Source: Leptolyngbya sp. PCC 7375 (GTDB taxonomy: Bacteria > Cyanobacteriota > Cyanobacteriia > Phormidesmidales > Phormidesmidaceae). From it: a stretch of DNA of 64,000 nucleotides. The notes under the pieces are model-generated. The model was not told the DNA's origin, ran no database searches, and worked only from the letters and a program-made list of their open reading frames with translations. The stretch covers positions 4,450,486 through 4,514,485 of the forward strand of contig NZ_JH993797.1 of NCBI RefSeq assembly GCF_000316115.1, written 5' to 3'. The translations under genes were made by a program, and so were the position numbers. Shown piece after piece: positions 18,257-27,472 of this stretch; position 1 is the first letter of the stretch; every line of letters starts with the position of its first letter.

Positions 18257-19836
18257 TGCGATTTCAAAATCAGCTACACATCTTTTTAATGGCCGGTGCT
18301 TTAGCAACATCAATGCTTCAGCCAGCGGTTGCGCAATCGCTGGCGCAGCTGCCTGAGCTACCGCCCACACCAAATTCCCAGTCTGAACCGGACTCTGACT
18401 CATCTCCGAGTATTGATACGAGTACTGAGTCTCCCTCGGCCCCATTATTAGACCCCTCTGAGACGCAGAATAGCCCTGCCCAGGCTTTGGCATTAACCCA
18501 GTCAGATGTTGTTACGCTGTTACTGCAAAACAATCGTGACCTGAGAAATGCTGCCTTAGAGCGGATTGCCCAACAACAAGATCTACGAGAAGCGGAGAGT
18601 ATCTTTACCCCAGATTTAACCCCAACCTTAAGCCTGGGCCTGAGCGATCGTACGGCTGATACAACCGAAATTACCCGTGAAGCTCGTCTGGGGGGAGAGC
18701 TGCTGACCCCCTTGGGAACGACGCTGGAGGTAACGGTTGATTTGATTGAGGATCAAGAGGTGGATTTAACGGTGACTCAGCCGCTGTTGCGGGGGGCTGG
18801 GCGAGCGGTTAACACATCCTCTGTAAAAATTGCCCGTTTACAAGAAACTAGCAATCAGCTTGATCTGCAACAGCGACTAATTACGGATATTACTGGCGGC
18901 ATCAACACTTACCATGCGTTAATTCGCGCTCAAGCCAGTCTACAGATTCAACAGCTATCTTTTGAGACTCAGCAACAACAGCGCCGTTCAATCGAGGCAT
19001 TGGTAGAAGCAGGACGGAGAGCCCGATTTGAGTTAGTGGAAATTGATGCCAACCTGGCAGCTACTGAAACTAATGTTTTAGAAGCTGAAAATGCGCTACA
19101 ACAGGCAAAATCGGATCTCTTAAATCTGCTAGATTTGGACGACTCGCTGGAAATTACAATTCCAGAAGAAGCTTTGGCCACATTGAGCACGGTTGCTGAA
19201 GACTCTGAGGTTCCCTCATTAGAGGAGCTGGTGGAGGTTGCTTACAGGAATCGGCCAGACTATCGCCAGGCTCAGCTAGATTTGGAAATTGCTGAGATCA
19301 ATGGTGTGGTAGCTATTGACAATCGCCGCTGGAATTTAGATTTACGCGCCAATGCCAGTACAAGAGAGTTTTCGGAAGCATCAACAGAGTTAGTATTGAC
19401 GCGATTGTTGGAAGATGAATCAACGGAAACCGCTCTGCTGCGTAACCGGGTATCGCAACAACAGTTACAAAATGATCTGGATCGACTTGAGTCTGATATT
19501 CAACTGGATGTTGCAGACCAGCTACGAGATGTAGAATCTGCCCGCAATCGCATTGAGGCAACACGTCTAGCTCGCGAACTGGCTGAGCAGCGTTTAGAAA
19601 ATGCCCGTGCCCGAGCACGCCGGGGTCGAACTCGGGACATTTTTGAAGTCTTGGAGCTGCAAAATGATCTGGTCGAGGCGCAAAACAGTGAGGTCACTGC
19701 TGCTATTGACTTTGCAGATGCGATCGCATCTCTCAATCAATCCCTTGGCACCACCCTTGATGTCTGGTCTGTGCAAGTTGAGGAGAGTCAGTTGCTAATG
19801 GTGCCAGAGAGCTTAGAGCCTGATGAAGATGAATAG
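18256..19836 (+). CDS. TolC-family outer-membrane efflux protein
   Basis: 526 residues. Signal peptide at 1-27 (LAQ after AVAQS). A Ser/Asp/Pro-rich linker leads to two OEP repeats, each with long alpha-helical segments (for example GINTYHALIRAQASLQIQQL and DVESARNRIEATRLARELAEQ). The strand-forming segment LTVTQPLLRGAGRAVN precedes the first helical barrel part. It would form the trimeric exit duct in the outer membrane for the adaptor-permease pair encoded upstream. Start overlaps the permease stop by one base. Confidence 0.91.
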   Translation: MRFQNQLHIFLMAGALATSMLQPAVAQSLAQLPELPPTPNSQSEPDSDSSPSIDTSTESPSAPLLDPSETQNSPAQALALTQSDVVTLLLQNNRDLRNAALERIAQQQDLREAESIFTPDLTPTLSLGLSDRTADTTEITREARLGGELLTPLGTTLEVTVDLIEDQEVDLTVTQPLLRGAGRAVNTSSVKIARLQETSNQLDLQQRLITDITGGINTYHALIRAQASLQIQQLSFETQQQQRRSIEALVEAGRRARFELVEIDANLAATETNVLEAENALQQAKSDLLNLLDLDDSLEITIPEEALATLSTVAEDSEVPSLEELVEVAYRNRPDYRQAQLDLEIAEINGVVAIDNRRWNLDLRANASTREFSEASTELVLTRLLEDESTETALLRNRVSQQQLQNDLDRLESDIQLDVADQLRDVESARNRIEATRLARELAEQRLENARARARRGRTRDIFEVLELQNDLVEAQNSEVTAAIDFADAIASLNQSLGTTLDVWSVQVEESQLLMVPESLEPDEDE

Positions 19837-19875
19837 AGAGATGTCTAGGTTGCGATCGCTTCTAGATTGAGCTGC

Positions 19876-20025
19876 TTAGAACAGCATACGCAAACCCATA
19901 ACAGTCACAGCACTCAGAATCATCAGGATTGCCAACACCATATCCTGACTGCGTTGCTGCTCAGAAGCATCCATCTTGGCAGAATACACAGCGACTTTAA
20001 CGTTGTCTTGATGATAATTACGCAT
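19876..20025 (-). CDS. Small single-span membrane protein
   Basis: 49 residues from the ATG at 20025, chosen because AAGGAAAATCAAG precedes it with good spacing; the longer reading (20079) has no RBS. A hydrophilic N-terminal half (DNVKVAVYSAKMDASEQQ) is followed by one hydrophobic helix (MVLAILMILSAVTVMGLRML) at the C-terminus. Convergent with the TolC gene. No family recognised. Confidence 0.5.
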   Translation of the reverse strand: MRNYHQDNVKVAVYSAKMDASEQQRSQDMVLAILMILSAVTVMGLRMLF

Positions 20026-20079
20026 CTTGATTTTCCTTGAGTCGTTAGGAACTGGTTGCCCTAATTGCATGGCGGGCAA

Positions 20080-20812
20080 TACCGATTATTAGAAACTCTG
20101 AAATAAGCCAATGATATGGAAAGCCCTAAAGCTCAATCAGACTAATATTTCAGGAAATGTTTCTAAATATTAGTATTGCATAAATAAATGTAAACAAATG
20201 TAATAAAGGCCATCCTTTGACCCATCCTCGGCCTTGAAACAAAAGCAATGGACTGGATGCTTGAAACTATTAAGAGAATGTTACGTTTTGATTTGCAATA
20301 ATTTGCAGTAGTAGATTCTCTGGGTGGCCTATAGGCCATGCGACCCATAGCCAGTAATCACACGCTACGATTTTGCTCCATGGTTTGACTTAGTGCCACC
20401 ACCCTCATTAGAGCAGGCGTGATCGTCAGCTTGTCGGCTGTCGGCTGCTTTAGCCCAAGAGCCTTCGTCAAAGTCCCGATGGTGAAGTAAAGGTAACTAT
20501 GACCTGCCAAGATGCAGCTCATGGTGCTAGTCATGCCTCGTTAATGGCGCATCAATGGAGTTTTCCTATTGAATTTCTCAGTTCATCTTAGGCCAGCCTT
20601 TTGGGCGGCTGGCTGTGTGCTGACCTTAAGACTTATAGCTCTGGAATAACTCAGATAAGAAAAGTAAATGCAATAGTATGTAACGTTATTGTTACATTGC
20701 GTTACTATTGTTTACAAGGGTTGCAAAGCGTTACTGCTAGCCAACATTGTCCAATCTCTTCGGGTAATGCCTTTCAGACCCTTCTCACACAATTAGTTTC
20801 GAGGAGCCCATC
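20080..20812. other. 733-bp gene-poor stretch with one hairpin
   Basis: No convincing ORF. A GC-rich hairpin, GCCAGCC (20592-20598) with GGCTGGC (20607-20613), lies mid-way and is not followed by a T run. An AT-rich segment with repeated GTTAC/TGTTAC words (about 20676-20715) sits just upstream of the small gene at 20813 and may hold its promoter. A non-coding RNA is possible but not supported by a recognisable family. Confidence 0.4.
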
Positions 20813-21010
20813 ATGTTTGTACCTATCGTAATTCTGCTTCGTAATCAGTTTGGCAAGCGTGAATTTAATCAAATGCGCGGAAAGGTCATTGCCCTGCATT
20901 CGAAAGTGATTACAACGGTTTGTAATTGGTTCGGTATTGATCGCACAGAGCGTCAGAATCTGATTCGTGTAGCCCGCGACAATGGTAAGAGACTTGGGTT
21001 CTTGGCGTAA
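20813..21010 (+). CDS. Small conserved cyanobacterial-type protein
   Basis: 65 residues with ATG start and RBS CGAGGAGCCCATC. Hydrophobic start MFVPIVILLRNQFGK, then KVIALHSKVITTVCNWFGID and RQNLIRVARDNGKRLGFLA. The composition and GKxxFNQxRGKxIxLHSxVI pattern resemble a small protein family that I recall as restricted to cyanobacteria. One member (Ssr2998 of Synechocystis) has been linked to the cytochrome b6f complex, but I cannot verify that this is its ortholog. A strong terminator follows, so it is monocistronic. Confidence 0.82.
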   Translation: MFVPIVILLRNQFGKREFNQMRGKVIALHSKVITTVCNWFGIDRTERQNLIRVARDNGKRLGFLA

Positions 21011-21101
21011 GAGCTTGAATTTCATGGCTTTCAGCCTGTCTCTTGACTAGTCGCTGATTGCATATATTATCTTTCCTCTCTCCAGAGATACAAAACAGTC
21101 T

Positions 21102-21131
21102 AGCCTCTATCGTTCGTGGTAGAGGCTTTTT
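21102..21131 (+). terminator. Rho-independent terminator
   Basis: Perfect 8-bp stem AGCCTCTA / TAGAGGCT around a 10-nt loop, followed directly by TTTTT. It lies 92 bp after the stop of the 65-residue gene on the plus strand. Confidence 0.85.
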
Positions 21132-21171
21132 CATCGTTAGAGAGTTTAACCGTTCGGTACAACATAGCTAA

Positions 21172-21199
21172 CAGCCCCTAGCATCACTGCCAGGGGCTG
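21172..21199 (-). terminator. Hairpin terminator for the minus-strand small gene
   Basis: 8-bp stem CAGCCCCT / AGGGGCTG with a 12-nt loop, lying 70 bp beyond the 3' end of the 53-residue gene encoded on the minus strand. The following T-tract is weak on both strands, so orientation is inferred from the neighbour. Confidence 0.6.
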
Positions 21200-21268
21200 T
21201 TCTTGTCCTAAGCATGTGACTTCTGAACAGTCTTTTTGAGTGAATTTTACCGATCTAGCAACAGGATT

Positions 21269-21430
21269 CTAAGATTTTTTGTTAGATTTTTTGCGAATGA
21301 TGATGATATCACCATCCTGATATTCAAACTCCTTGGAACCCTCTTTCTTTGGAGGCTTACCAGCGCCAGCACCTTGAGTCATGAGGAACAGCAATACGAA
21401 TGGCAATGAAATGAAGAGAATCGGGGACAT
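21269..21430 (-). CDS. Small membrane-anchored protein with basic tail
   Basis: 53 residues from the ATG at 21430, preceded by TTAGGAGATAACTCA, a strong RBS; a longer reading from 21481 lacks one. One N-terminal hydrophobic helix (MSPILFISLPFVLLFLM), a Gly/Lys linker, and a charged tail with an IIIIRKK strand. No family recognised. Flanked by hairpins on its 3' side, so probably its own transcription unit. Confidence 0.72.
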   Translation of the reverse strand: MSPILFISLPFVLLFLMTQGAGAGKPPKKEGSKEFEYQDGDIIIIRKKSNKKS

Positions 21431-21481
21431 TGAGTTATCTCCTAAAAAACATTGGCAGACATGAAAAGTAATCTGAAGCAT

Positions 21482-21864
21482 CAGGGTAATGGCACCCTGA
21501 GCTGGCGCATATCATGGGTTCAATTACTCTAGAGAAAAAACGAAGGTGTTAATTTTCACTCCCTGTGATACCTAATGTAGTACGTAGTCAAAAGTGATGA
21601 GTACTTAGCAGACAGTTGTTCAATTGGCCTAGATATTTAATCAAAAATACGGAAAATTTATGACTGAGTCCGTATTGCTTACAAAAGCATTGTATGTTTT
21701 CGCACCTATCCTTGCGTTACCCTTGTGGGTACTTTTCCGCTAGAGATACGTAACATTTACCTGTTGGTTTGTGTTCTCTCTATCCATAACCGTGACTTTT
21801 TTTTATGCAGGCTGAACCTATTCGACGGAATCAAGCCATCTTTCATTCTCTTCATATGATGCCA
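21482..21864. other. Intergenic stretch, no gene seen
   Basis: About 380 bp between the small membrane-protein gene and the terminator of the PTOX operon. AT-rich, with no ORF carrying an RBS. It presumably holds the promoter of the minus-strand gene at 21430. Confidence 0.4.
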
Positions 21865-21920
21865 AAAACAGTAACCCCACTCCGTTGCTTCCTTCTCAAG
21901 GAACAACAGAGTGGGGGTAA
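21865..21920 (-). terminator. Terminator of the PTOX-pentapeptide operon
   Basis: On the minus strand ACCCCCACTCTGTTG pairs with CAACGGAGTGGGGT around a loop that itself contains the pair TTCCTT/AAGGAA, followed by TTACTGTTTTTGG. It lies 33 bp past the pentapeptide gene stop, where an operon terminator is expected. Confidence 0.75.
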
Positions 21921-21952
21921 GAGAGAGCTATAAGCGCTAGGTTACGGTTTCC

Positions 21953-22318
21953 TCAGGATTCCACTGAAGACATTTGTGCTCCTGTGGGATCAAAGTTGCT
22001 AGGAAATTGTGTGGTTCCTGCTATGTAATCAGCATCTTTGAGGTTAGCTTTGTCTAATCTGGCTTCCCTAAGATCGGTGCCTATCAGCATAGCACCGCGT
22101 AAGTCGGCATTGTGCAAATTGACCTTGCTGAGGGTGGCATAGCTAAGGTCAACACCGCGCAAATTGGCTTGACTGAGGTCAACGTTGCTCAAGTCGCTGT
22201 AGCTAAGATCCGAACCCTTGAGGTCCACCTGGCTAAGATTCTCATTAGCCAGAGATAGACCTGAGAACGCTCTTTGACCGCGACTGTAGTTTTTAAGTAA
22301 AGCAGTAGCTTTAGACAT
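21953..22318 (-). CDS. Small pentapeptide-repeat protein
   Basis: 121 residues from the ATG at 22318 (three residues after an alternative start). About twelve tandem A(D/N)LxX-type pentapeptides (VDLKGSDLSYSDLSNVDLSQ, ANLRGVDLSYATLSKVNLHN) predict a right-handed quadrilateral beta-helix. A short helical N-terminus (SKATALLKNYSRGQRAF) precedes it. There is no signal peptide, so it is probably cytosolic. It starts 10 bp after the PTOX stop and shares that operon. Function unknown; the pairing with an oxidase may be functional. Confidence 0.9.
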   Translation of the reverse strand: MSKATALLKNYSRGQRAFSGLSLANENLSQVDLKGSDLSYSDLSNVDLSQANLRGVDLSYATLSKVNLHNADLRGAMLIGTDLREARLDKANLKDADYIAGTTQFPSNFDPTGAQMSSVES

Positions 22319-22327
22319 AATGCACAC

Positions 22328-22987
22328 CTATTTAGCTGCAAAGGCTGGAGTATGAGGGCTCTGGAGTGTTAGCTGAGCATCGGGCTGCTGGCAAGCGGCC
22401 ATTGTTTTGACATGCTCCATTTCATCGTCACGAATGGCCACGAACACATCGTAGAGATTTTTGATTTGGGGACGGCGCTCTGTAGGGGGACGAGCAGTTT
22501 GGAACTCATCGAACATGTAGAGATCCCCATCACGATAGTAGCTGATGGCTACTTGAGGAGCGGGTTCTTGCTTGAGAGCAGCTTCATTCGACTGTAGGAA
22601 CTTGTCATAGCTAGCATAGGCATGCTCTTCGACTAATTCCATGAAGTGATAAGCCGCACGCGGATTAACGGCGTAGATGGCAACAATAATCCAGTAATAG
22701 AGCAGGGCTACATGGCGAGCCAGGAAACGATCAATCCATTGTTGGCTGCCACCCAGCTCTTCCATGATGAGCAGGTGATGCAGCTCATTCCAAGATTCAG
22801 CAAAGTGAACTTTTAGCCAATCGACTTTCCGCCACCAGCCTAAGGTTTCGTAAAGATGCAGTACAGATAGATAGGAAAAATAGGGAACACGGGCAACGGT
22901 TTCTAAAACGTAAAAGCGTGGGTAGGGTCGATTTTTGTAGACTGTGTTGATAACAAAAACAAGAATGCCTACTAAAGCTTTAATCAT
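22328..22987 (-). CDS. Plastoquinol terminal oxidase (PTOX/alternative oxidase)
   Basis: 219 residues. A di-iron carboxylate quinol oxidase that reduces oxygen to water with electrons from plastoquinol, relieving over-reduction of the thylakoid pool. Iron ligands are visible in four helices: Glu29 in LETVARVPYF, the ExxH of WNELHHLL (Glu68, His71), Glu in ELVEEHAYASYDKF and the ExxH of RDDEMEHV. The HAYASYDKF motif and the absence of a transit peptide fit cyanobacterial PTOX. First gene of an operon with a pentapeptide protein. A block of short repeats lies about 170-250 bp upstream and may be regulatory. Confidence 0.95.
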   Translation of the reverse strand: MIKALVGILVFVINTVYKNRPYPRFYVLETVARVPYFSYLSVLHLYETLGWWRKVDWLKVHFAESWNELHHLLIMEELGGSQQWIDRFLARHVALLYYWIIVAIYAVNPRAAYHFMELVEEHAYASYDKFLQSNEAALKQEPAPQVAISYYRDGDLYMFDEFQTARPPTERRPQIKNLYDVFVAIRDDEMEHVKTMAACQQPDAQLTLQSPHTPAFAAK

Positions 22988-23154
22988 GAGGTGTTCTCCA
23001 AGAGGTTAGAGAAAGAACTTTGTTGTTGGTACCTGATTGGTTGAGGTGAGGTGCATCAGTCGCCGTGAATTAGGCAGGCTGCAAACTTACTTCTGTCTCA
23101 AATAATCTAGCGATTTCTAGGATTAATGGTGGTGTTTCTTGATATCTAGTAATA

Positions 23155-23239
23155 GACAACATATGTGTTGTTAAATATGTTGTTAAACGTGTTGTGAGGT
23201 TGTTAAACATGTTGTTAAGTTGTTAAACATGTTGTTAAA
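23155..23239. repeat. Iterated GTTGTTAAA(C/T)RT repeats upstream of PTOX
   Basis: The 12-bp unit GTTGTTAAACAT and close variants (GTTGTTAAATAT, GTTGTTAAACGT) occur about five times, separated by shorter GTTGTGAG or GTTGTTAA units. A near-palindromic ACAACATATGTGTTGT stands at the left end. The array lies in the 695-bp gap between divergent PTOX (start 22987) and acs (start 23683), nearer PTOX. It could be a multi-site operator or simple slippage repeats. The unit length is too short and no spacer structure exists for CRISPR. Confidence 0.7.
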
Positions 23240-23682
23240 ATACTGAAGTGGTTTGCAATCTAATTGCCTTGTTTTTGAAGGGGGAGAGAATTTGTCTGTT
23301 GCATGTTGCTGGTGTGATGCCTAATGACAGGTGTTTTATGCAGTCCGAATTGTTGGGATGGATGCTGCTTCCCTAAAAACCCTCCTGGGGTTGCTTGGTA
23401 TGAGTCCTCTCCATCAGATGGCTGTACAGCCGGGGAGACGTTTGAGCCCATCAGTGCTACTTGACTACTGAAGCTATATACGCTCTATCCCTTTCGCCAA
23501 CATCTTGAATGCGATGCTTGCCGTAGACTTCATTACGGATAATTTACATTTTCCAACCAAAATGAATTCTGCGTGCCATTACATCGAAAAATATTGAGAA
23601 ACATAGACGGTTTTGGCCTGGCTGCGTCTGCAACCTATAGCCTTCAAAGAACCGCATATAGAAACGCTAGTTAAGACGACCT

Positions 23683-25668
23683 ATGGCACAATCCCCTAAC
23701 TCACAGCCTGCTATCGAATCAATTTTGCACGAGCAGCGACTGTTTGAGCCGCCCGCTGAGTTTGCGGCAGCGGCAACTGTTTCTGGCGCTGATCAGTATC
23801 AAGCTCTCTACGATAAGGCGGCGGCTGATCCCGCTGCATTCTGGGCTGAACTCGCTGAGCAGGAACTGAATTGGTTCCAGAAATGGGATACCGTTCTTGA
23901 CTGGCAGCCCCCCTTTGCCAAGTGGTTTGTCGGTGGCAAAATCAATATTTCCTATAACTGTCTAGATCGACATCTGGATACCCATCGACGGGATAAGCCA
24001 GCCATTGTATGGGAAGGGGAACCTGGCGATTCTCGTACCCTCACCTATGCTGAGCTCCACGTTGAAGTGTGCCAAATGGCTAATGTGCTCAAAGGCATGG
24101 GTGTAGCTAAGGGGGACCGGGTGGGCATTTATATGCCAATGATTCCTGAGGCAGCTGTGGCAATGCTAGCCTGTGCCCGTATTGGTGCTGCTCACACCGT
24201 TGTCTTTGGTGGCTTTAGTTCTGAAGCCCTACGGGATCGTCTCAATGATGCTGAGGCCAAGGTTGTCATTACTGCTGACGGTGGTTTCCGCAAAGATAAG
24301 GCAATGCCACTGAAGCCTGCTGTAGACGCGGCTTTAGCAGAGAACGCTGTGCCCACTGTAACCAACGTGCTGGTGGTGCAGCGCACAAAGCAGGATGTGG
24401 ATTGGACTGACGGCCGCGATGTGTGGTGGCACGATGTGAAGCCCGGCGCTGCCACTGAGTGTGTTGCCGAGCCGATGGACAGTGAAGATCTGTTGTTTAT
24501 TCTCTACACCAGCGGTACCACGGGTAAGCCGAAGGGGGTGGTGCACACTACGGGTGGCTACAACCTTTACACCCACATGACCTTTAAGTGGGCCTTTGAC
24601 ATCAAGGAGGATGATGTCTACTGGTGTACGGCTGATGTGGGCTGGATTACAGGCCACAGCTACATTGTGTACGGTCCTCTGTCCAACGGTGCCACCAGTG
24701 TGATGTATGAAGGTGCGCCCCGTGCGTCTAATCCAGGTTGTTTCTGGGATGTGGTGCAGAAGTATAAAGTTACTATTTTCTACACAGCCCCCACAGCTAT
24801 TCGTGCCTTTCTTAAGATGGGGGACCAGCACCCCAATGCTCGTGACCTATCTTCTCTACGGATTCTCGGGACTGTGGGTGAGCCCATCAACCCAGAAGCG
24901 TGGATGTGGTACCACAGGGTCATTGGTGGTGAGAAGTGCCCAATTATTGATACCTGGTGGCAGACTGAGACCGGTGGCTTTATGATTACGCCGTTGCCTG
25001 GCGCGATCGCAACCAAGCCCGGTTCAGCCACCAAGCCTTTCCCCGGTATTTTGGCCGATATTGTTGATGCCGAAGGCAACCCTGTTAGTGCCAACGCAGG
25101 GGGGTACTTAGTGATCAAGCATCCCTGGCCTAGCATGATGCGTACGGTTTACGGAGATGATGCCCGCTTCCGCCGCACCTACTGGGAGCACATTCCCCCC
25201 AAGGATGGTAAGTATGTCTATTTTGCTGGTGACGGTGCCCGTAAGGATGAAGACGGTTATTTCTGGATCATGGGTCGTACCGATGATGTCCTCAATGTGT
25301 CGGGTCACCGCCTGGGCACCATGGAAATTGAGTCGGCGCTAGTCTCTCACCCCGCTGTGGCAGAAGCCGCTGTGGTGGGTCGTAGGGATGAGATCAAAGG
25401 TGAAGATGTCTTTGCCTTTGTGATTTTGGAAGGCACACACAGTGCCAGTGATGAGTTAAAGGCTGAGCTGAAGCAGCATGTGGTGAAGGAAATCGGTGCG
25501 ATCGCAAGACCCGGCGAAATTCGATTTGCAGACGGTCTACCCAAGACCCGCTCCGGTAAAATTATCCGTCGCTTTCTGCGTAACCTGGCCAGTGGTGAAG
25601 ATCTGGTCGGTGATGCCACCACCATGGAAGACCAAGGCGTCCTAGAGAAGCTGCGGACTGGAGCATAA
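23683..25668 (+). CDS. acs: Acetyl-CoA synthetase (AMP-forming)
   Basis: 661 residues, full length. Converts acetate, ATP and CoA to acetyl-CoA through acetyl-AMP. Motifs in order: VGGKINISYNCLDRH, GDRVGIYMPMIPEA, the P-loop ILYTSGTTGKPKGVVHTTGG, DVGWITGHSY, the DTWWQTETGG core, YFAGDGARKDEDGYFWIMGR with hinge GRTDDVLNVSGHRLGT, and the C-terminal PKTRSGKIIRR with the regulatory/catalytic Lys. The spacer to PTOX upstream is long and holds repeats. Monocistronic as far as can be seen. Confidence 0.97.
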   Translation: MAQSPNSQPAIESILHEQRLFEPPAEFAAAATVSGADQYQALYDKAAADPAAFWAELAEQELNWFQKWDTVLDWQPPFAKWFVGGKINISYNCLDRHLDTHRRDKPAIVWEGEPGDSRTLTYAELHVEVCQMANVLKGMGVAKGDRVGIYMPMIPEAAVAMLACARIGAAHTVVFGGFSSEALRDRLNDAEAKVVITADGGFRKDKAMPLKPAVDAALAENAVPTVTNVLVVQRTKQDVDWTDGRDVWWHDVKPGAATECVAEPMDSEDLLFILYTSGTTGKPKGVVHTTGGYNLYTHMTFKWAFDIKEDDVYWCTADVGWITGHSYIVYGPLSNGATSVMYEGAPRASNPGCFWDVVQKYKVTIFYTAPTAIRAFLKMGDQHPNARDLSSLRILGTVGEPINPEAWMWYHRVIGGEKCPIIDTWWQTETGGFMITPLPGAIATKPGSATKPFPGILADIVDAEGNPVSANAGGYLVIKHPWPSMMRTVYGDDARFRRTYWEHIPPKDGKYVYFAGDGARKDEDGYFWIMGRTDDVLNVSGHRLGTMEIESALVSHPAVAEAAVVGRRDEIKGEDVFAFVILEGTHSASDELKAELKQHVVKEIGAIARPGEIRFADGLPKTRSGKIIRRFLRNLASGEDLVGDATTMEDQGVLEKLRTGA

Positions 25669-25827
25669 ACCAAGGGCTGAATGGGTGCTTCGCATCCCTC
25701 ACCCTAGATAAACAAGATAAACAGGTAGGGGAGCTAGGCTGAATGTCGCTCCGCTGCCTGTTTACGATGACTCTCAAGCCGTGCATCTGAAGCCGTGACT
25801 CCCAAGCCGTGAGGTCATGCCAATTAT

Positions 25828-26052
25828 TTACTCTCGTTCCATCAGTCGCGGATCAAAATCGCTGCTATCCATCGCTTCTGCTGGCCCGCCCATGTCTTCT
25901 ATGTCCTGAGTCCAAGCCTCTAATCGGGCTGCTTGACTCAGGGCGATGTGATATGGCAAAGGACGAAAGGACTTCAACCTATCGGCTGTTCTCTGCACCT
26001 TGGGGCGTTGATCCAGCACTGGGCGAGCAGGCTGTGGTTTGGGACGATCCAT
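25828..26052 (-). CDS. Small hypothetical protein
   Basis: 74 residues, basic Pro/Arg-rich start (MDRPKPQPARPVLDQRPKVQ) and a helical middle (PLPYHIALSQAARLEAWTQDI). No transmembrane segment, no recognised domain, and no clear RBS. It is preferred over the overlapping plus-strand frame because its composition is more protein-like. Coding status is moderately likely. Confidence 0.5.
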   Translation of the reverse strand: MDRPKPQPARPVLDQRPKVQRTADRLKSFRPLPYHIALSQAARLEAWTQDIEDMGGPAEAMDSSDFDPRLMERE

Positions 26053-26154
26053 AAATGCTGATGTACGTAAGAATTATCCCATTCTAAAGGGGCTTTTCTG
26101 TGGTGTAGTGTGGTTAACCACCTTAAAAACCGTACTTTAGGCGATGTCAACCGT

Positions 26155-27204
26155 TTAATTGTAGCGATGACTATAATCAAAATTGAGTAAAACATCTTCG
26201 TAATCTAGTTCCAAAAATCGGTCTAAAGGCATGTAAAGCCAGCGTAACGAGGAATCTGGATCTCCTTTAGTCATGCGGAAACCGAGGGTGAGGGCAAAGT
26301 CTTCTGACAGAGGGTGAATTGCAATGGTGTAAATGTCACTCAGATTGGGAAAATCATCGCGAATTTTGCGTAAGGTGATTTGAGAGTCTTTAATAAATTC
26401 ACAGGCCGTCTCATAGGTCCACACATTTATCTCAATTTGCCAGCTACGCACAAACACTGTGTAGCAATCAGGATCGCCTTTGGTTGCCACTGTGATGGGA
26501 TCGTCTTCCCCCATATCCAGTCGACTCAGGTGCAAGCTGCGACTAGGAGAGAGATCAAACTTCTCTTCTGAATCGGGATGGGCCGGTAAGAATGCCGCGA
26601 ACCCTACCGGTTCTTTGGTAGACATCCGTCGTAAGACCCGCAGGCCATCAGGATATTGCCGAGACCATTGGCGTATGCCTTTCTTGATATTGTGCAACAT
26701 TGATTCAGGTCTTTCAGGATCATAGCTATAGACCTGTTCCAGAATATTGGCAACAAGGGTGGCATCATTCCGAGGATCAAAAGCATCCGGATAGAATGTG
26801 TCATCTGCTTTCTCCTCCGGTAGCTCAAAACTTTGAGGAATATTTAAGCTCAGTCGTGTAGCAACACCGTCGGATTCGCCCCGTCTAAGGAGATTTTTAG
26901 AAGCGAGCTTGTCTAACATTTGCCCAGCAGCTCGCGGTGTTCCCTGGTTTTGGGTATAAAACAAATCTGCTGCATCGCTGTGGGAGCAGTAAAAACTACT
27001 AATCTGACGGTTGAGGGTGCTTATCGGCGCATATTCCATGCCCCGTTGTCGCAGATAGCCGTAGCCCCACAGCCGCACAAAATAGGTTGCTTGCCTCAAG
27101 GTTATTTTTAAACCTGGCTGATGCACGATGTGTTCGATGTATTGGGTTTGTATATCAAGGGGGAACCAATCCTCAACATTGTTTGGTTTTAGCTCCTGAT
27201 CCAT
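26155..27204 (-). CDS. Hypothetical protein with helical N-terminus and GNAT-like C-terminus
   Basis: 349 residues from the ATG at 27204 (MDQELKPNN); an upstream start at 27246 is possible. The first 130 residues look like a winged-helix: TLRQATYFVRLWGYGYLRQ, ISSFYCSHSDAADLFYTQNQ, GQMLDKLASKNLLRRG. The C-terminal half has alternating strands and helices ending NLSDIYTIAIHPLSEDFALTLGFRMT, reminiscent of an acetyltransferase (GNAT) fold but without a clear acetyl-CoA loop. No function can be assigned. Divergent from the LuxR-type regulator 270 bp away. Confidence 0.85.
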   Translation of the reverse strand: MDQELKPNNVEDWFPLDIQTQYIEHIVHQPGLKITLRQATYFVRLWGYGYLRQRGMEYAPISTLNRQISSFYCSHSDAADLFYTQNQGTPRAAGQMLDKLASKNLLRRGESDGVATRLSLNIPQSFELPEEKADDTFYPDAFDPRNDATLVANILEQVYSYDPERPESMLHNIKKGIRQWSRQYPDGLRVLRRMSTKEPVGFAAFLPAHPDSEEKFDLSPSRSLHLSRLDMGEDDPITVATKGDPDCYTVFVRSWQIEINVWTYETACEFIKDSQITLRKIRDDFPNLSDIYTIAIHPLSEDFALTLGFRMTKGDPDSSLRWLYMPLDRFLELDYEDVLLNFDYSHRYN

Positions 27205-27472
27205 GGTGATGCCGCTCCTATAAGCCATGAATGTCCTATGGGGCATGGGATGTGATCTTGCTTCACCCCTGCTTCACCCTGCTTGATGCTAGCTCATGCT
27301 CCTATGGGGTGTCACCCTATTCTTGATCAAAAAACACGTCCTTAACCATGACTTCTGCAGGGTTAATGCGGCGGCATCTCTCTCGTAGGCGCTGTTCCGC
27401 CACATTGCGTAGGTTAGGAGTGTGATGAGGCGAAGCAAGAAAATCTGATTTCTGCCCCGAGTAAGTTCAGGT

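Noticed and set aside
23155..23239. Possible CRISPR array
   Set aside because: Units of 8-12 bp run directly into each other; no spacers and no cas genes.
24334..24831. Minus-strand ORF inside acs
   Set aside because: Shadow of the acs gene, whose motifs are unmistakable.
25809..26054. Plus-strand 81-codon ORF opposite 25828-26052
   Set aside because: Composition is less protein-like than that of the minus-strand frame.
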